Shown piece after piece: positions 25,201 through 37,908 of a stretch of DNA of 64,000 nt. The notes beneath the pieces are model-generated. The model was not told the DNA's origin, made no database searches, and saw nothing but the letters and a program-made list of their open reading frames with translations. Origin of the DNA: Lucifuga dentata (lineage: Eukaryota > Chordata > Actinopteri > Ophidiiformes > Bythitidae). Every line of letters starts with the position of its first letter. Position 1 is the stretch's first letter. The DNA lies in contig VXCM01003304.1 of the NCBI GenBank assembly GCA_014773175.1, positions 49,602-113,601 of the forward strand. Reading direction: 5' to 3'. A program made the position numbers and the translations under genes.

Positions 25201-28200
25201 TGGGGAGGTGTTGGTGTCTGTGTTGATAATAGTACTGGGAAATGGTGTTGTGGGATGCTGGACGTCTTGGATCATTTTTGGAGTAGGTGATGCTTCATCA
25301 AAGGGCTGAAGGAGGTCTGATATGAATGTGGTATCGAGGGGAGATTCTGTTGTGTCTGACATAAGTGTTGGGTGTGTACCAACTAGATCTTCCCTGATAG
25401 AAGAGAAAATTGGAAATGATTCTAGGGCACTTTGAGCCTCTCGCTCCACTTGCTCTGTATTCTGGCTTAGTTGAAGTTCTTCATCTGTTTCTGTAAGAAT
25501 CACAACATCTTGTCCTATGTCTTCAGGCTCTGTGGCCATGTAGTCCATGGGGGAGTCAGTGTGAGCATTTCCATTATCTGTAGAGGTATAAAATTTGAGA
25601 AAAAGGAAAACAACTGTATTACTAAGTGTCAAGTTTTTTGGCACACAGTTTTGATTTCATTGTATGCACGTGAAATGTTGGAAGCGACATCCACACCTTT
25701 GAAACAATACACGTCATGAAGGCTGAATGGCTCTGGGAAGCCTGTTTGGTTGCTGAAGCGGTAAAGGGTTTTAACGCCAGCTTGGGGTCCTCCACAACGC
25801 TCTCTGGGGATTATGATGGAGTAACGCACACTGCCATCAGACAACCAGCCAGGGCTGCAACGATCCAGTCCCTCACTCCATGCCAAGTACAGCTGTCCTG
25901 TTGTAGCAAGCTCCGCCCCCACAGCTCTGCAATACAACTGTGCCTCATCAAATGACAACTGCTGTGGGATGGGGTCATGGAACACCTCCCCTAAAAAACA
26001 ACACAAAACGTTTCATATATGGGCTTTTTCTGCAGCAATAGGTAGATAAGTTCCTTTAAGTAGGGTCATGTTTTTATGATTAAAGGTGTTATAATGTGTA
26101 CCATCAATTTGCTCCACATAACAGTATACATCAAATAGATCCTCTGGATCCATTGTCCCATAGTTCCTCACTCCTGGTAGCCCATCCATGTCTCCATAGC
26201 AGGCTTCCCTGGGCACTTGGATTGGGTACCTACAGAAATAGGTGCAAGTATGAAAGCAGCATTTCTTTCCCATGCCCCCTAAAATTAATCCCTTTAATTC
26301 TGTCACAGCCAGCTTGGGTCTCATTATTACATTCATTTATGTATTTAAAAGGGACCATGTACAATGTTAAACATAAACATTGCCATTTGATGTATTGTAC
26401 CAGAGTTAGCTTAGAGCTAATTTTCACCTGCAGTCCCTTGGCAGGTCACATGTAAAAAAGAATCCATACAAACACTAAGATTAGTAACACTAAAAAAACA
26501 TGCAGGACAGTCTCATCTCATTGTACTTTATTTAAAATTGTAGTAATCGCAAAGTTTCCAAAGATGTCTAATATATCAGATTGAATGTGGGGATAAATAT
26601 ATAAAATGATGATAAAGACATTTGGACTCTTCCCATTGAATGAAATGACACATTCATAAAAACAGGGCATCTTTGGTTTGCAAAATATACAGTGGAAAGA
26701 AAAAATTATTGAATCCTTTTGAATTTCTTGTATATATATATANTTTTTTTGGGTAACTCATCAAATGTGGTCTGATCTTCATCTAAGTCACAAAAATAGA
26801 CAAACACAATCAGTCAAGTAATGACACAAACAGCTGGCCTTCATGTCTCTATTCAACTTATTGTATAAAAAAGTATATAAACCTTGTATTTAATAACTGG
26901 TAGAACCACTTTTAGCAGCAATAACCTCCAAATGTTTCCTGTATTGCTGATCAGACTTGCACACAGTGAGGAGGAATTTTTAGGCCATTCCTCTCTGCTC
27001 TGTTCATCAGTTCAGCTCAGTTCTGGGGTTTCTTGCATGAACATCCCTCTTCAGGTCATGCCACAACATTTCTATTGAGTTAGTATCGGGACTATGACCT
27101 AGCCATTCCAAATAATAGAAGTTCTTCTTCAGCTATTATTCGCATATTACGTATATTATGTATGCTTTGGGTCGTTGTCTTGTTGCATCATCCAACTATT
27201 ATTAAGCTTCAGATGAAACACAGCTACTTGGCCAGCCTCGTGTAAAATATCTTGACATTCATTTTTCCCTCAATTACTACAAGCTGCCCAGGCCCTGAAG
27301 CAGCAAAGCAGCCCCAAATCCGAATTCTATCTACCTAAGTTTCAAACAGTTCACTAATTTTTCTTGCCACTGAAGATTTCTGTGAGAGTAAAATCTTATT
27401 TTTGACAATTCCAGTCAAAATGATTAACTTGACTAAGCTATTTAGAGAAAAGGAACAGTCATACAATACCTGACAGTCTGATCTGCCAGCCAGCCAGCAT
27501 CACACTGCTCATATCCATCATAATAAGCTGCCAGCAGCTGGTCAGGAGTGGCAATGTGTGCACCAATGGCCTCACAAGCCCTCTGGGCCTGCTGGAAGGA
27601 AAATGCATACCGGCCCAAGGCATCTCTATAGTGGAACACAACACCTGAAATAACAGCATTTTATAAGTAAATATGACATAGGGTTTAAAAAAAAAAGGCT
27701 TTACCAACATAAAAGTAATTAGAGGCACCATTTAGCACATTATATATGTTTTACATACAGTTGACCAAGTTTTCTACAGTCCATTAGTATATTAGTGTTT
27801 GGAGAATATTTGGACAACATCCTAATGTTTTGTCATTTTTACTTTCTGAAGTCTAAATTTGCAGAAAAGGGAATTCTATGGTATTCTATGGACAGATTAC
27901 TTGTATTAAAGGATATAGCCCTAATGACAAGCATTGTACTCATAAAAAACTATGTTACCTGTTCTTTGTTGAGAGTGAACTGATCTAATTTCACATCTAA
28001 AGTAATCTGAGTATGGAGCTAAAATATTAAACACACGTGGAGCTGATTGCATATTATTTATTAAAATTTCCATTTTCAAACTCACACAAAAGAAATTTCT
28101 TAAACCAAAAACATAAAAGATAAACATCAAAAGTGATTTTAGAGGTGTGTTAAAATTATGTATTTCCTTTTGTTACCTTTGACCTTCAGTTGTATGAGAT

Positions 28201-31200
28201 CACTGGCATCCTCCAGGCCGTGCTGCACCTCACAGCGATAATGGCCTGAGTCACTGGAGCGCAAATCAGCCAACCACAGCGACAGGTCATCAGCGGAGGA
28301 TGTGTAGTTAAGCAAGGCAGCCCGGTCTTGGTAGGCCTCGTTGATCTTCACCCTCTGACCTCGCGCCACCAAAATCTGTGTCTCCACCCCATTGGACACC
28401 ACAGTCCACTTGATCCGGGGTAGAAGAAGGGTCGAAGAGGAGGACAGAGATACCAAACAGGGAATCGTGATGGAGCTGCCCAGTGGGGCGAAAACCAGGC
28501 CTGAGTGTGGGATGGTCACCTGGAGCTGTGAAGCATCATCTGAAAAAGAAATAAACTTTTTTAGAATGTTTTTTTAATTGAAAGTAAGACACAATATTCC
28601 TAAATGTGAGGGAAAAAAAATAGATATACCATATGCGAATGGAGTTTGGACAGGGAGGGCCAGAGTGAGATGGCAGACTGCAGAGAGTAGTGGAAGAAGC
28701 TGCACATGCCTATGGGATGAAGACGCAAACACAGTCAGAATAATGTCATTTTGACAGGTTACTATAAAATACGCAATGAAGGAAGATTAAACGAACATTT
28801 CCAGAGTTGACTCAGGGAAAGAAACACATAAAAATGACACTGACAGATTATTTATCCTCTGTTCAGTTTTCAATTTCACGCATATTTAACCTTTAATAGG
28901 CAAAGAGAGTTGTGAAAGTGTAAGTCATGTATTGTGCTGGGTCAGCTATTAGAGGGCATGCTCTACTGAGTTTATCACACTGATTTATTGGCAGATTTTA
29001 AGGTCATGACCTACATACTGCTGTGTAGTGTTTCTGCTTCCTCCAGCACAGCTCCCCTTATTTGGGAAAAAGTATGTCTATTTATCGTGGTTTTGGTACA
29101 AATCAGACCACATCTGATTGGTAACTGATGCAGAAATTCAATAAATTTCAAAGAGTTCCCTAACTTTCTTGCCACCACACACCCAAGCATCATCAGATAT
29201 GAAAAAACACAGCACCAGGCCCAAATATAGACATGGAATCTCTGGCTTTCAAGGGAAATTGCAGCACAACTTCTGACCGCAGGCCATTCATCCCCTCCAT
29301 AAGCTAATGACATGGCTCCTCAGCCCAGCAGCATCCTGCCAGCTCTCTGTCACCAGTATGGCCCTGTTATTAACCAGCAGACATGGCACACCGCTCACAG
29401 TGACCTCACACAACCTCTGTGAAGCAGCCATGATGAAGCTGGAAACATTCATTCATCACTATAAAGTATTAAGTGGCATTTTTAGGCTTCAAATTACTTT
29501 TAATGGTTGTTGCAGTTTGGAAGTGTGAAACATTTTTTTCTGTGTTAGTGTCTACATTAACATATAGTAAGATGTATCACTGTGCTGTTTTAACAATAGT
29601 GTTCTAGATAGTATTGCTCTGATCAATCTATACCAACTAAAGGACCATACTGGTGATTTTGCATGTTTGAGCCCAATAAATACGACTTGCATAAATGTTA
29701 GATTATTGCCAACCATTTCTCAAAACATACTACTGGAGTGGTAAGTATTAGAATTGTTTTTCCTACCTTCCAGACTGCCATTGGTTTCAGTTTATGCTAT
29801 AAAAATCAACTTGTATAGACTTGAAACATGCTTGAGATAAATAATCCATCACACATTGTGACACACAGCAGCTTAATATGCTTCAGTGTACAGTAGATAT
29901 TCATGCTTGACTTGCTTTTAAAAGGCCAAGGGGATTCTGTAACAAGATGACTCAGATGGTCCAACTGTTATGATGCCACAGACACAATAAAAATCTAAAC
30001 TCTTGTAAATCTCATTGGTGATGGGCGATTGTTGAAAAGGAGCCTCCACTGTATAATGAATTTGTATGATAAAACTTTTACTATGTTTTTTTACACATCT
30101 AATTTTAAGGAAACAATAGTCAAAGTGAAAACTGTAATGTGAAAACTGGGCAGTCCAAACCAGTGGCAATATTACTAAGGCCAGAATAATGTAATTCAGG
30201 TAAATGTAGTGAGTTGAGAAAGTTTAACAAACATTAATAAAATCCAAATTTGCTGCTTTTGCGTATCAAACTTCTCCTTCTTAAGCGTACACAAACACAG
30301 CTCACAAACTTGTCATATTAATGACCTTCTTTCTTCGTCTTTGGTGGTAGTATAAATGTTTTTTGTTTCCTCACCAGCTGGGTGGACTCCACAGGCTGGT
30401 ATCACTATTAGTATTCTTGACAAGAAAACGTCAAACAAAAAGCCAGCAGTGGTCCAGGAGGACAGCTGCACACTGTGCTTTCACTTCATACCCGCTCCCT
30501 TACAAAAGACCTCGGGGAAAATTAAAGGACGGAGCATTGGCACACTTGCTTGCTTTTTCGTCTTCCTTTCTTTGGCTCCTTTCAAGAATAAAAAAGGAAG
30601 TTTTAAACCACTAAGAATCACTTTAGAGCAGGCTTTGTACAAAAGAAATGGTCACATTAAGGCACTGTCTAGAAATGTTTCAACTGTTCAAAAGTATGCA
30701 TACATATCCATTTGTGTTCATCCTAAAGCATTCAGATTGATAACAGTGGAATGGTTGGTGCAGCTGATTTTGTGCTTTCTTAGCACCACATTTTTCAGGG
30801 AGGTCTTTGGCTTCACTGTCAGCAGGCCTTCAGCATTTCTGCTTGTTTTAATGAGAGAAAGAAGGAAGTCAAGCTGAAATCAGTGCCACCCACTGCATTT
30901 ACAGTGCACTCAGGGCATTACATCCACACACAGAACAAATCCAGTCTCATCATCCTGCAGAAGCAGATAAGTAGGCAGAAGCTGACTGACTACATGTTGG
31001 TCATCAGTGGAGGAAAAGCATTAAAAAAAATCAGGATAAAAATGGAAAATTACATTTAGCCTTTATATTTAATATTGTCAGCCTTATGCCTTATGCAAAC
31101 TTTAAAGTAACATGTAACTGGATGATGAGATCTGTGCTGCACTGAACAAAAGATTGGTTACTACATCTTCTGGCCTCTGCAGTCCCCTTCATCAAGGTCA

Positions 31201-33684
31201 GTTCAGACAGGTGGAGACTGCTTCAGTGTACAGTAGATATTCATTAAATAGTAGATATTCAGTAGATAGTCATTTTCCAGCAAACTGGAAAATGACTCCA
31301 GATACCAACTTCCAGATGCCAGTAAAGACATACTGAGATATCACTTCAAGATGTAAAGTCTGCCGAAGCAAAGCTGTGTTGATAAGTTAATAAATCTCTG
31401 ATAAAATTAAAACAGGTCAAAATCTTCAGGATAATCTTTACAACCTCACAAGTGCTGCCAAACTGTTTGGGATTATTTTTCATGTTAGCCTGAATTCTGA
31501 AAATCAAATCTAAATAGGTAATGGTATTTATAATGACTGAGCAAATAATGATTTCCAAAGTCCAGATCCTGGAGATATAGCTATGTCGGTGACATCTAAC
31601 TGGTAACCCAAGTACCAGACACTGACTCCATAAAGAAGATGCTCAATAAAGCCTTGTCAGACTGATCCAGTACTGCAAAACCTGGTACCTAACAGCCAAC
31701 CCAGCAGAGACAATTACCACCGTATTCAACTTTGTAAAGGAAGAAGCTGAGAAACTACAGTGGACATCCACTGAAACATCTCATTGACTCGATTTATCTG
31801 AGACACTTGCCAGAGGATTACTCTCACATTCAAGAAACTCCAGGTAAGGTAAAGACCATCAGGTTCATCACCATCACCTTCACCATCAGGACAGCAAGGC
31901 TGGAACCTCCATATGTATCTCTGCAGTGGAGTTTGGTGTGTTGTGCTCCTTTTTCATCCAGTCATCTCACAAACATCACACTGCTAATTGAGGCGATTCA
32001 CTCAACACTGTTCTGACTTCCAGCAAGAGCAACCATAACACCTCCACATATCCGATGCACTGTGGTTACTCAAAGGATGCTGTAAAATCAGAGATCCCCC
32101 CCACATTAATCTCTGCAGATTTCTTAAACCCATTAACTGCCCACCCATCCACCCACCTCCAGAAAAAAATTTGACCACCTCAAACAAACACCTTGTAGCT
32201 TGCATCAAAATCCATGAACCAACTATATGACCAGTGCCTTCTTTTCTGCAAATTTATACCTTATATGCAACAAAATTATCTATAATTGTATATCCACAAG
32301 TGTTGTACCCTTCAGTACTGACATTTAATCTGAATTTATTAGTAAACACTAATATAGATACGCACTTTACTATGAAGCAACACATTTTCAGTTTAAAGGA
32401 CCATACTAGACATTTTGCATGTTTGAGCCTAATATATTCTATTTTCACGTTACTTTACCGTCAACATTTCCCAAAGGATAAAACCATATTTCAGCTTTCC
32501 TGATATTTTGCAAAATCTCTTAACCTTTCAAAATCAAATATTCAAACGATACTCCCACCTTAAAAATCAATGTTTCTCCTGCTTATAGCTACGCAGCTTT
32601 ATGAAGTCATGGTTGTTTAAAGTTTTCGATAAACACCGGTCTTCTTTTGGGACTATATTCCCCTGTGGAGACGTACATTCACTCCATGCTTTTTATTGTG
32701 CTTAAATGCTAAAATTATGTAACTTCTAAAAAAAAAATCTGACTGTACGTCTTGTTCATGATGATGGATTACCTATCCCAAGAACATTTCAAGTATCAAC
32801 AAGTTGATTTTAATAGCGTACCAGAATGAACTGAAACCACTGGCAGTGTGAAAGGTAGGAAAATCTTTTTTAAATTCACTATCCCAGTAGTATGCTTTGG
32901 GAAATCATTGTCAGTAACATTATGTGTATCAAAATTGAATGTATAAGGCACAAACCTGCAAAATGGACAGTATAGTCCTTTAAGATTACAAAAGAGTGGA
33001 ATATCCTCTCTCTCTCTCTCTCTCTCTCTCTCGCTCTCTCTCTCTCTGACTCACTCACTTAAAAATGGATTAATATATCTCCAGGAAGTAAAAACAGCAT
33101 TCACACATTAATCCAGAAAAGTAGCATTTAAAATACAACAAATCATACATGCTTGAAAATAAAACTTTTCAGTTAACATTTACCAGATCATACTGATCAA
33201 TGCAGAAATGCTACAAATACAGGGAAATTGCAAGAAATGCAGGGGACAGTTGAGCTCTTTTATGCATGTGTCTGTTTTTCCCATTTATTTCCATGCGAAT
33301 TGCATGTATAAAAAATCATTATTCAGAATCATTCTGAACCTCTTAAACCAAAAAATAGAAGTGCTTTTTAGAAATAATTGAAAGAAAAGACAAATTAATA
33401 AACTGAGAAGATACTGATGAAGAAATTACCTGGCTCAATAAGCTGCATTAGAAAAAGTTATTAACTGCGTCAACAACGGAATATGATAAATCTAGTATGT
33501 TGGCGGCAGTTTCAGGACCTCCGCTACGGACAGCAACATGATGAAAGGTGATTTTGCTGAAATTACACTATATGCTTCAAAATGGCATAAATTAAAAAGA
33601 ACTTTGAAACAAAACCGAAGCCGCATCCACTGCATAGGATCAACTCAAAAGCGCAAAGACCTACCGGATTCTTCCTAACAGCAT
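18863..33684 (-). CDS. bcan: Brevican, lectican-family proteoglycan core protein
   Basis: Extracellular chondroitin-sulphate proteoglycan of brain perineuronal matrix, binding hyaluronan through its link modules and tenascins through its lectin domain (family knowledge). Coding exons in transcript order: 33684-33665, 28709-28630, 28539-28177, 27644-27470, 26229-26102, 25990-25697, 25577-24702, 24494-23622, 21051-20944, 20841-20683, 20585-20503, 20390-20246, 19627-19442, 18984-18863. All junctions are GT/AG and the total is 3,612 nt, exactly 1,203 codons plus stop. Domains: signal peptide 1-~25; Ig ~34-154; link modules ~155-255 and 256-353; Ser/Thr/Glu-rich region 354-936 with an EGSGE glycosaminoglycan site; one EGF 937-972; C-type lectin 973-1101; sushi 1102-1163; C-terminus ending [18 protein letters not shown] after link 2 mirrors human brevican. 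A second in-frame ATG at 33705 follows a stop directly. Confidence 0.95.
22179..22221. repeat. (CA)n microsatellite
   Basis: About 21 CA units in the bcan intron between the central region and EGF exon. Confidence 0.96.
23554..24494 (-). CDS. bcan: bcan alternative terminal exon: predicted GPI-anchored isoform
   Basis: The last exon of the central region normally splices at 23622/23621 (TTTCAG|gtaatg) to the EGF exon. If the donor is ignored, the frame stays open for 22 more codons and ends with TAA at 23556-23554. The added tail is a short polar stretch (GNVKA) and a hydrophobic run ([17 protein letters not shown]) ending at the stop, the standard form of a GPI-attachment signal; small residues GSTGNISG upstream offer an attachment site. 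Mammalian brevican has a GPI-anchored isoform made by reading into the intron at this point, so this is probably its fish equivalent (958 aa). The nearest AATAAA found downstream is about 1.1 kb away (22438-22443). Confidence 0.75.
26690..27370 (-). pseudogene. Tc1-like transposon relic with transposase C-terminus
   Basis: Lies in the bcan intron splitting link module 1 (between exons at 26229 and 27470), same strand as bcan. The reverse strand reads MQQDNDPKH near 27190-27165, the second catalytic aspartate block of Tc1 transposases, and ends [19 protein letters not shown] followed by TAA near 26890, the typical C-terminus. In between, the aspartate-rich WPSQSPDLNPIE block is degraded by stops. 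The N-terminal half is absent. A single-N scar (26743) lies near the left end. Confidence 0.88.
29638..29855 (+). mobile_element. MITE-like dispersed repeat, copy A
   Basis: Begins TAAAGGACCATACTGGTGAT and shares long stretches (TTTTGCATGTTTGAGCC, CATACTACTGGA, CCATTGGTTTCAGTT, ATCAACTTGT) with copies at 32392-32983, 44760-44893 and 46804-47030. No coding capacity. Located in bcan intron 1. Confidence 0.75.
31560..32220 (+). pseudogene. Probable non-LTR retrotransposon reverse-transcriptase relic
   Basis: Frame-shifted pieces resemble the C-terminal part of a fish LINE reverse transcriptase: a MLNKALSD segment followed (after a shift) by [14 protein letters not shown] text with a PAKT/PSKT-type motif, and further on [11 protein letters not shown], similar to the LCYSAAEYCAPVW block. 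Several stops and shifts are present. Family assignment is tentative. Confidence 0.5.
32392..32983. mobile_element. MITE/fold-back element, copy B with both ends
   Basis: Starts TTTAAAGGACCATACT and ends AGTATAGTCCTTTAA, so its ends are inverted copies. The inner parts of the two arms also match in inverted orientation (TTTTGCATGTTTGAGCCTAA versus its complement near 32950). About 592 bp, no open frame, in bcan intron 1. Probably a non-autonomous DNA transposon; the superfamily was not determined. Confidence 0.72.
33007..33047. repeat. (CT)n microsatellite
   Basis: About 20 CT units with one CG interruption. Confidence 0.96.
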
Positions 33685-33960
33685 CTCTGCTGCTGATGGA
33701 TACATTTAATTATGGACTGAAAAGTATTTTCCGCTCCGCTCAGCTTGGTGCAGTGCGACTGTCCTGCTGGAGGAAAGCGGCTCTGCGCAGGTAACACCGG
33801 TACAGGAGACCGACCGACTCCAAGGCTCGGAGAGAAAAGAGGGAGTCCAGAAAGTGAAGCCAAATATGAAATCCTGATCTGCCCACTTTTTCACCCAACA
33901 ACCGGGATGGAGATGGCGCATGCCTGTCAAGGAGGACAGGGAGGGATGTCAAGTAAAACT
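33666..33960 (-). promoter_or_regulatory. bcan first exon 5' UTR and probable core promoter
   Basis: GC- and CpG-richer than the flanks. Upstream of the bcan start the frame is closed by TAA immediately before the ATG at 33705-33703, so the leader is non-coding. The exon ends with a strong donor (AATCCG|gtaggt at 33665/33664) joined in frame to the exon at 28709. The transcription start was not located; no clear TATA box was seen. Confidence 0.55.
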
Positions 33961-34459
33961 AAAATAACTGGTGTGTGCGTGTGCGTTGAGTCAGTGCAGC
34001 AGCAGTATGGAGCCAGCTGCTGATGCTGCTGCAGGTACTAATATTGCAGCACAGTCTGAAGGAGGATGAGGAGGCTGTCTCTTCCTTTTTCTTATCATCA
34101 ACAGCTTTACTAAGAACTCATTACTTTTATGCTGTCTCATTTCACTTGTCTGAGCTGTAGGTCAAGTTATAATCACCTTAAACAAGTTTCTCACCTCTCA
34201 TGATCAGTCTGCTAAAATCTGCTTTAGGCACCTAAAATGCTAGGCCCTCGTGTGTTAATGTGCAAACTGACTACAGCTTTCAGATAAATATAATGGAGTA
34301 AAAAGTTTGCTACTTCATTCTGAAGCTCAAAATGGAACACTTAAATAAAGAACAAGTACCTCAAATTTATGCTTAAGGACAGTACTTCCACCTCTGAGAG
34401 GCCCACAGGATAAATAAAGTGCTTGTAAGTGTGGAGTTGTTGCTGTATCTTTGTGTTAC

Positions 34460-34543
34460 CTGTGTGTTCTGCAGACAGGGTGAGTGGTGGTTTGTGGCCA
34501 TCCTGTGGTTCGGCGATTGTTTGGTGCTGCTCACCAGAGGAAT
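34460..34543 (-). other. Candidate orphan exon
   Basis: An 84-bp stretch on the reverse strand with a good pyrimidine tract and acceptor (TGGGTGTCAG|ATTCC) and a good donor (CACACAG|gtaaca). It is open in one frame (SSGEQHQTIAEPQDGHKPPL and onward). No known protein was recognised. It could be an alternative 5' exon of bcan, an exon of a missing gene, or chance. Confidence 0.25.
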
Positions 34544-34599
34544 CTGACACCCAGATAAGAGCAGGAGGGTTTGGGTGGAGAACATTAAAGCTCAAAAAC

Positions 34600-37586
34600 A
34601 GATATCATAGGTATGCTGAGATCCAATATTCCAGAAGTTTTACAAAATGCTGCCAACAGTGACACATGGTGAAAATCAAACATAACCAACCAACATATTT
34701 GAGTGAAGGGGGTCTTGGATTTTTTAAAACAATGCTACTAAGTCCCTACAAGGCGATTAATTCAGAAATACTCTGAAACCTGAAACTCAAAACAGCCAAA
34801 CAACATTTTTTCTTATGAATGCTCAGTAAAAGTCATTCAACTTCAAAAAACAATGTAGTGCTCACAATAATTTATAGCAAAGTAGACTTAATTATTTCAT
34901 TACATGAGTAAAAGATCCAATTTCACTTTCAAATCAAGAGCTTTAGATACAAGCAGTCTCATTAGAATAGCCCTAACAGCTTTTGTATATTATAGCCTAT
35001 AGAATTCCTAATGTGCAACTCCAGATGAGCGTATAACATCCAAAGAGATAATCAGGTGAAAGGTAAGAGCCCTACCTTTGTGCCAAATGTAATGTAATGA
35101 GATTGTACAAAAATTCCACTGGAAGCTGACTGAATCAGACCAAACATGCATGTAAAATGTGCCAGACCTGCATACAAGCTAAAAATTACATTTTCCAGCA
35201 ATCCTCATGCAACTAACCTATAATTAGACATAGACATTATCATTATATTGTGGCTAAATTTAGTTCATCAAGGGACTCAGGAGCAAAACTCAAATTTGGA
35301 TTTTGAGGTGTCTTCAGATGCTGTGCAGATCTTCAGGAATCAGAATTTCTTCTTTGTCAATGAGAATATAATGAAATTTATCAGTCATTTATATGATAAA
35401 GAAAAAAACACTGTACACAACTTCTAAAATAACACAACCATCGTGTGAAGAAGTTAGTGAACAGCGTCACCCTCAACATGCAGGTGGGATTCATTAGTTT
35501 ATTGAAGTGGAAAGTACAAATGACTCAGCTAAAACACAAAGCACTGCACTCTGTGCTTATTTAATCCTGATTCTGCTTGAGTCACATTTTGTAGCTTCAC
35601 TGGGTTTCCAACATTGCCACTAAATAGAAATGACTAGATTTACCTTGTACAAGTCAAGACTGACATACAGCATAAAAGTGTATCTAAGTGTAAAAAGTAA
35701 AGCCAGAATGGAGTGGAACATCAAGTCAAGATGCAAAGGTTCCACTTCACCAACAACTTCTCCACCTTGCTGTAATCCCACACTGAAATCCATACAACAC
35801 TCATGCAATGATGGGAAAGACTAGCAGCATCTGAATCATTTTCCTCCCATAAAAGGAAAACCTCAAAACCCTGTTTCCGCTGACTGGCTTCTTTCATTCT
35901 CTCCTGGATCAAAGCAACAAAAAGAAGTCGGGCAGCAGGGACAGTCTGGGAAAAAGAAAAAAAAGCTGCACTCATCCGCTTGTCGGCAGGCTCAGCCAAA
36001 CCAACCTGCAGCATGATCTCAATATGCTGACCCAAAATGAGGGTTTGGAGAGCCACAGTAAAGTTTTGACCCAATTATATTGCTCGTGACACATCGTTTT
36101 TTTGTCACTGCCAGGCAATGAAGCTAGTTGCTTCTGCAGCCGGAGACCTGGCAAGAAGTTAACTTTCGGTAAATCAATGTTAGTGGTTAACCAGTGAGGA
36201 AAAAGTTACATACTTCAGACACTTCTTAACCTCTTCACATAGGACTAAGCTGCTGAGCTGCTAATAAAGAAAAATGTCTAACCTATCAGTAGATATGGCT
36301 AAAATTGTATATTTGTAGCTATTATTGGCTATTTTAAGTGAAATGATTTTATCAGATGTCATATTTATTCATCAACTTTTTTTTTTTTTTTAAAGCCAAT
36401 ATACTGTAGGGAAGATAATATTTGAGCACCACAACCTTTTGGGGAAATCAAAATCATGATGCAAAATCGCTATACAGAAAATGGTTACAAATGACTTATT
36501 TTTTTCTAATTTTTCAGTTCATGGAATAAAAAGTAAAGTGCATTAAAATGTGAAGAAAGGCTCATTTTTAATGTCTTTTTAGCTGCAGGAGTTGTATTAA
36601 TTTCCTTTTACTTCAAAAATCAACAAAATGTGTAATTTGCCCAGGGCACCCAAACTTTTGCACACAACTGTATATCAAAGTGGGTCACTCACAGCTGAGG
36701 TCATATTTGGATCCTGATGCAAAAACTTTTCACCATTCACTGGAATAATGGGCGGCGTCGTTTCAACTTTGTTGAAATCATTTCTATTTTCATCTCCAGA
36801 CTATTTTCCCAGACAAGTTGGAAAGATGGACTGGTTTGTCTAAAGGAGGGGTGCATGCCTGGGCTTCTGAAATATATCCATTTTCAACCATTATCCAAAC
36901 TGGCTGTAAGCATGACAAATAAAGACAATAATGTACTTTTCCAATTATACACAGTTTCTATTCTACAAGAGACATGGTACATAAGCAAAGTATCCTCTCT
37001 TGACAGGACTAGAATGTTGTGTTCTGCCAACTCAATATTACTGTGTCCAGATTTTTCCCCAGTAATTGGCTCACAGTACAGGCTTGCCAGCTTAGCCGAA
37101 ACGCTGCTTCCAGAAGCTTTAGTTACTTGTTTAAGCAATGCTGTTCATTTATTTAAAAGGTTTGTGAGAAAAATGAGATGCCCTATATTAAAGCCAGAAG
37201 TTTCAGTTTAGAACTTACCTCTGTATATGAAAATGCCTTTATTTCTCTCCAGCATTTCAACTATCAGAATGAGGGGACATACTGTAGCTCATTTCACAGT
37301 GCATCAGTCAGTCATTTACATGCACACAATTCTATGATTTTTTTTGTCTGGACTCCGATTGAGGTAAAAATGTGAGTAAGTACATGTACATGGACCTGTA
37401 CATGGATGGAATGAATAGGATTCCGAAGTTTGCCAAATATACTGTACATGATATGTTGCATAATCAAGCATGAAGAGAGTCGTCCAGGTGAGGAAATGCA
37501 TGCAGAGGTGGCTTACTCCGATTATAACGTTTAAATGCCTGAATAAATCTCTTTACAATAAGGTCTTAACTGGTCTACTTGCGACA
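34600..37586. other. Intergenic region between bcan and mrpl24
   Basis: No supported gene. Open frames of 118 codons (35721-36074, -) and 164 codons (36717-37211, +) have no recognisable domain and no convincing splice context. In human several genes lie between BCAN and MRPL24; none is recognisable here. Confidence 0.5.
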
Positions 37587-37592
37587 TTTATT
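37587..37592 (-). terminator. mrpl24 polyadenylation signal
   Basis: Reverse-strand AATAAA 317 bases after the mrpl24 stop codon. Confidence 0.65.
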
Positions 37593-37908
37593 CATAACAA
37601 AAAAACATGATACAAACCTTTATATCATCTTAAATACCAAATGACTGAAACTGTGCCCAGTCAGTAAACACCCAGGTTGCATCAGGCCTTCTTTTTCCCC
37701 TCCTCATGTTTTTCCTCAATAACGTAGAAGTCCCCCATGAATTTAAAGTCAAAACACCTTGCTCATATCATCCTCACAGAGTTACTTTTTCATACTTCAT
37801 TCAGCTTCATTCCCATCAAAATGAGGTCTTTATATCTTCATACCTCCTGCACTACTGGAAAGTACAGTCCTGAGCCTGTGACATAAGGAGCGTGTCTCAG
37901 TGCTGTGG

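Noticed and set aside
30356..30877. 173-codon forward frame in bcan intron 1
   Set aside because: Antisense to bcan, no recognisable motif, mixed basic/hydrophobic composition typical of chance frames.
35721..36074. 118-codon reverse frame with protein-like composition
   Set aside because: No domain recognised, opens with a stop just upstream, and contains a pyrimidine tract that looks like random intergenic DNA. Kept only as unexplained; a translated search would decide.
36717..37211. 164-codon forward frame
   Set aside because: No family resemblance and no splice or promoter context; long chance frames are expected in 64 kb.
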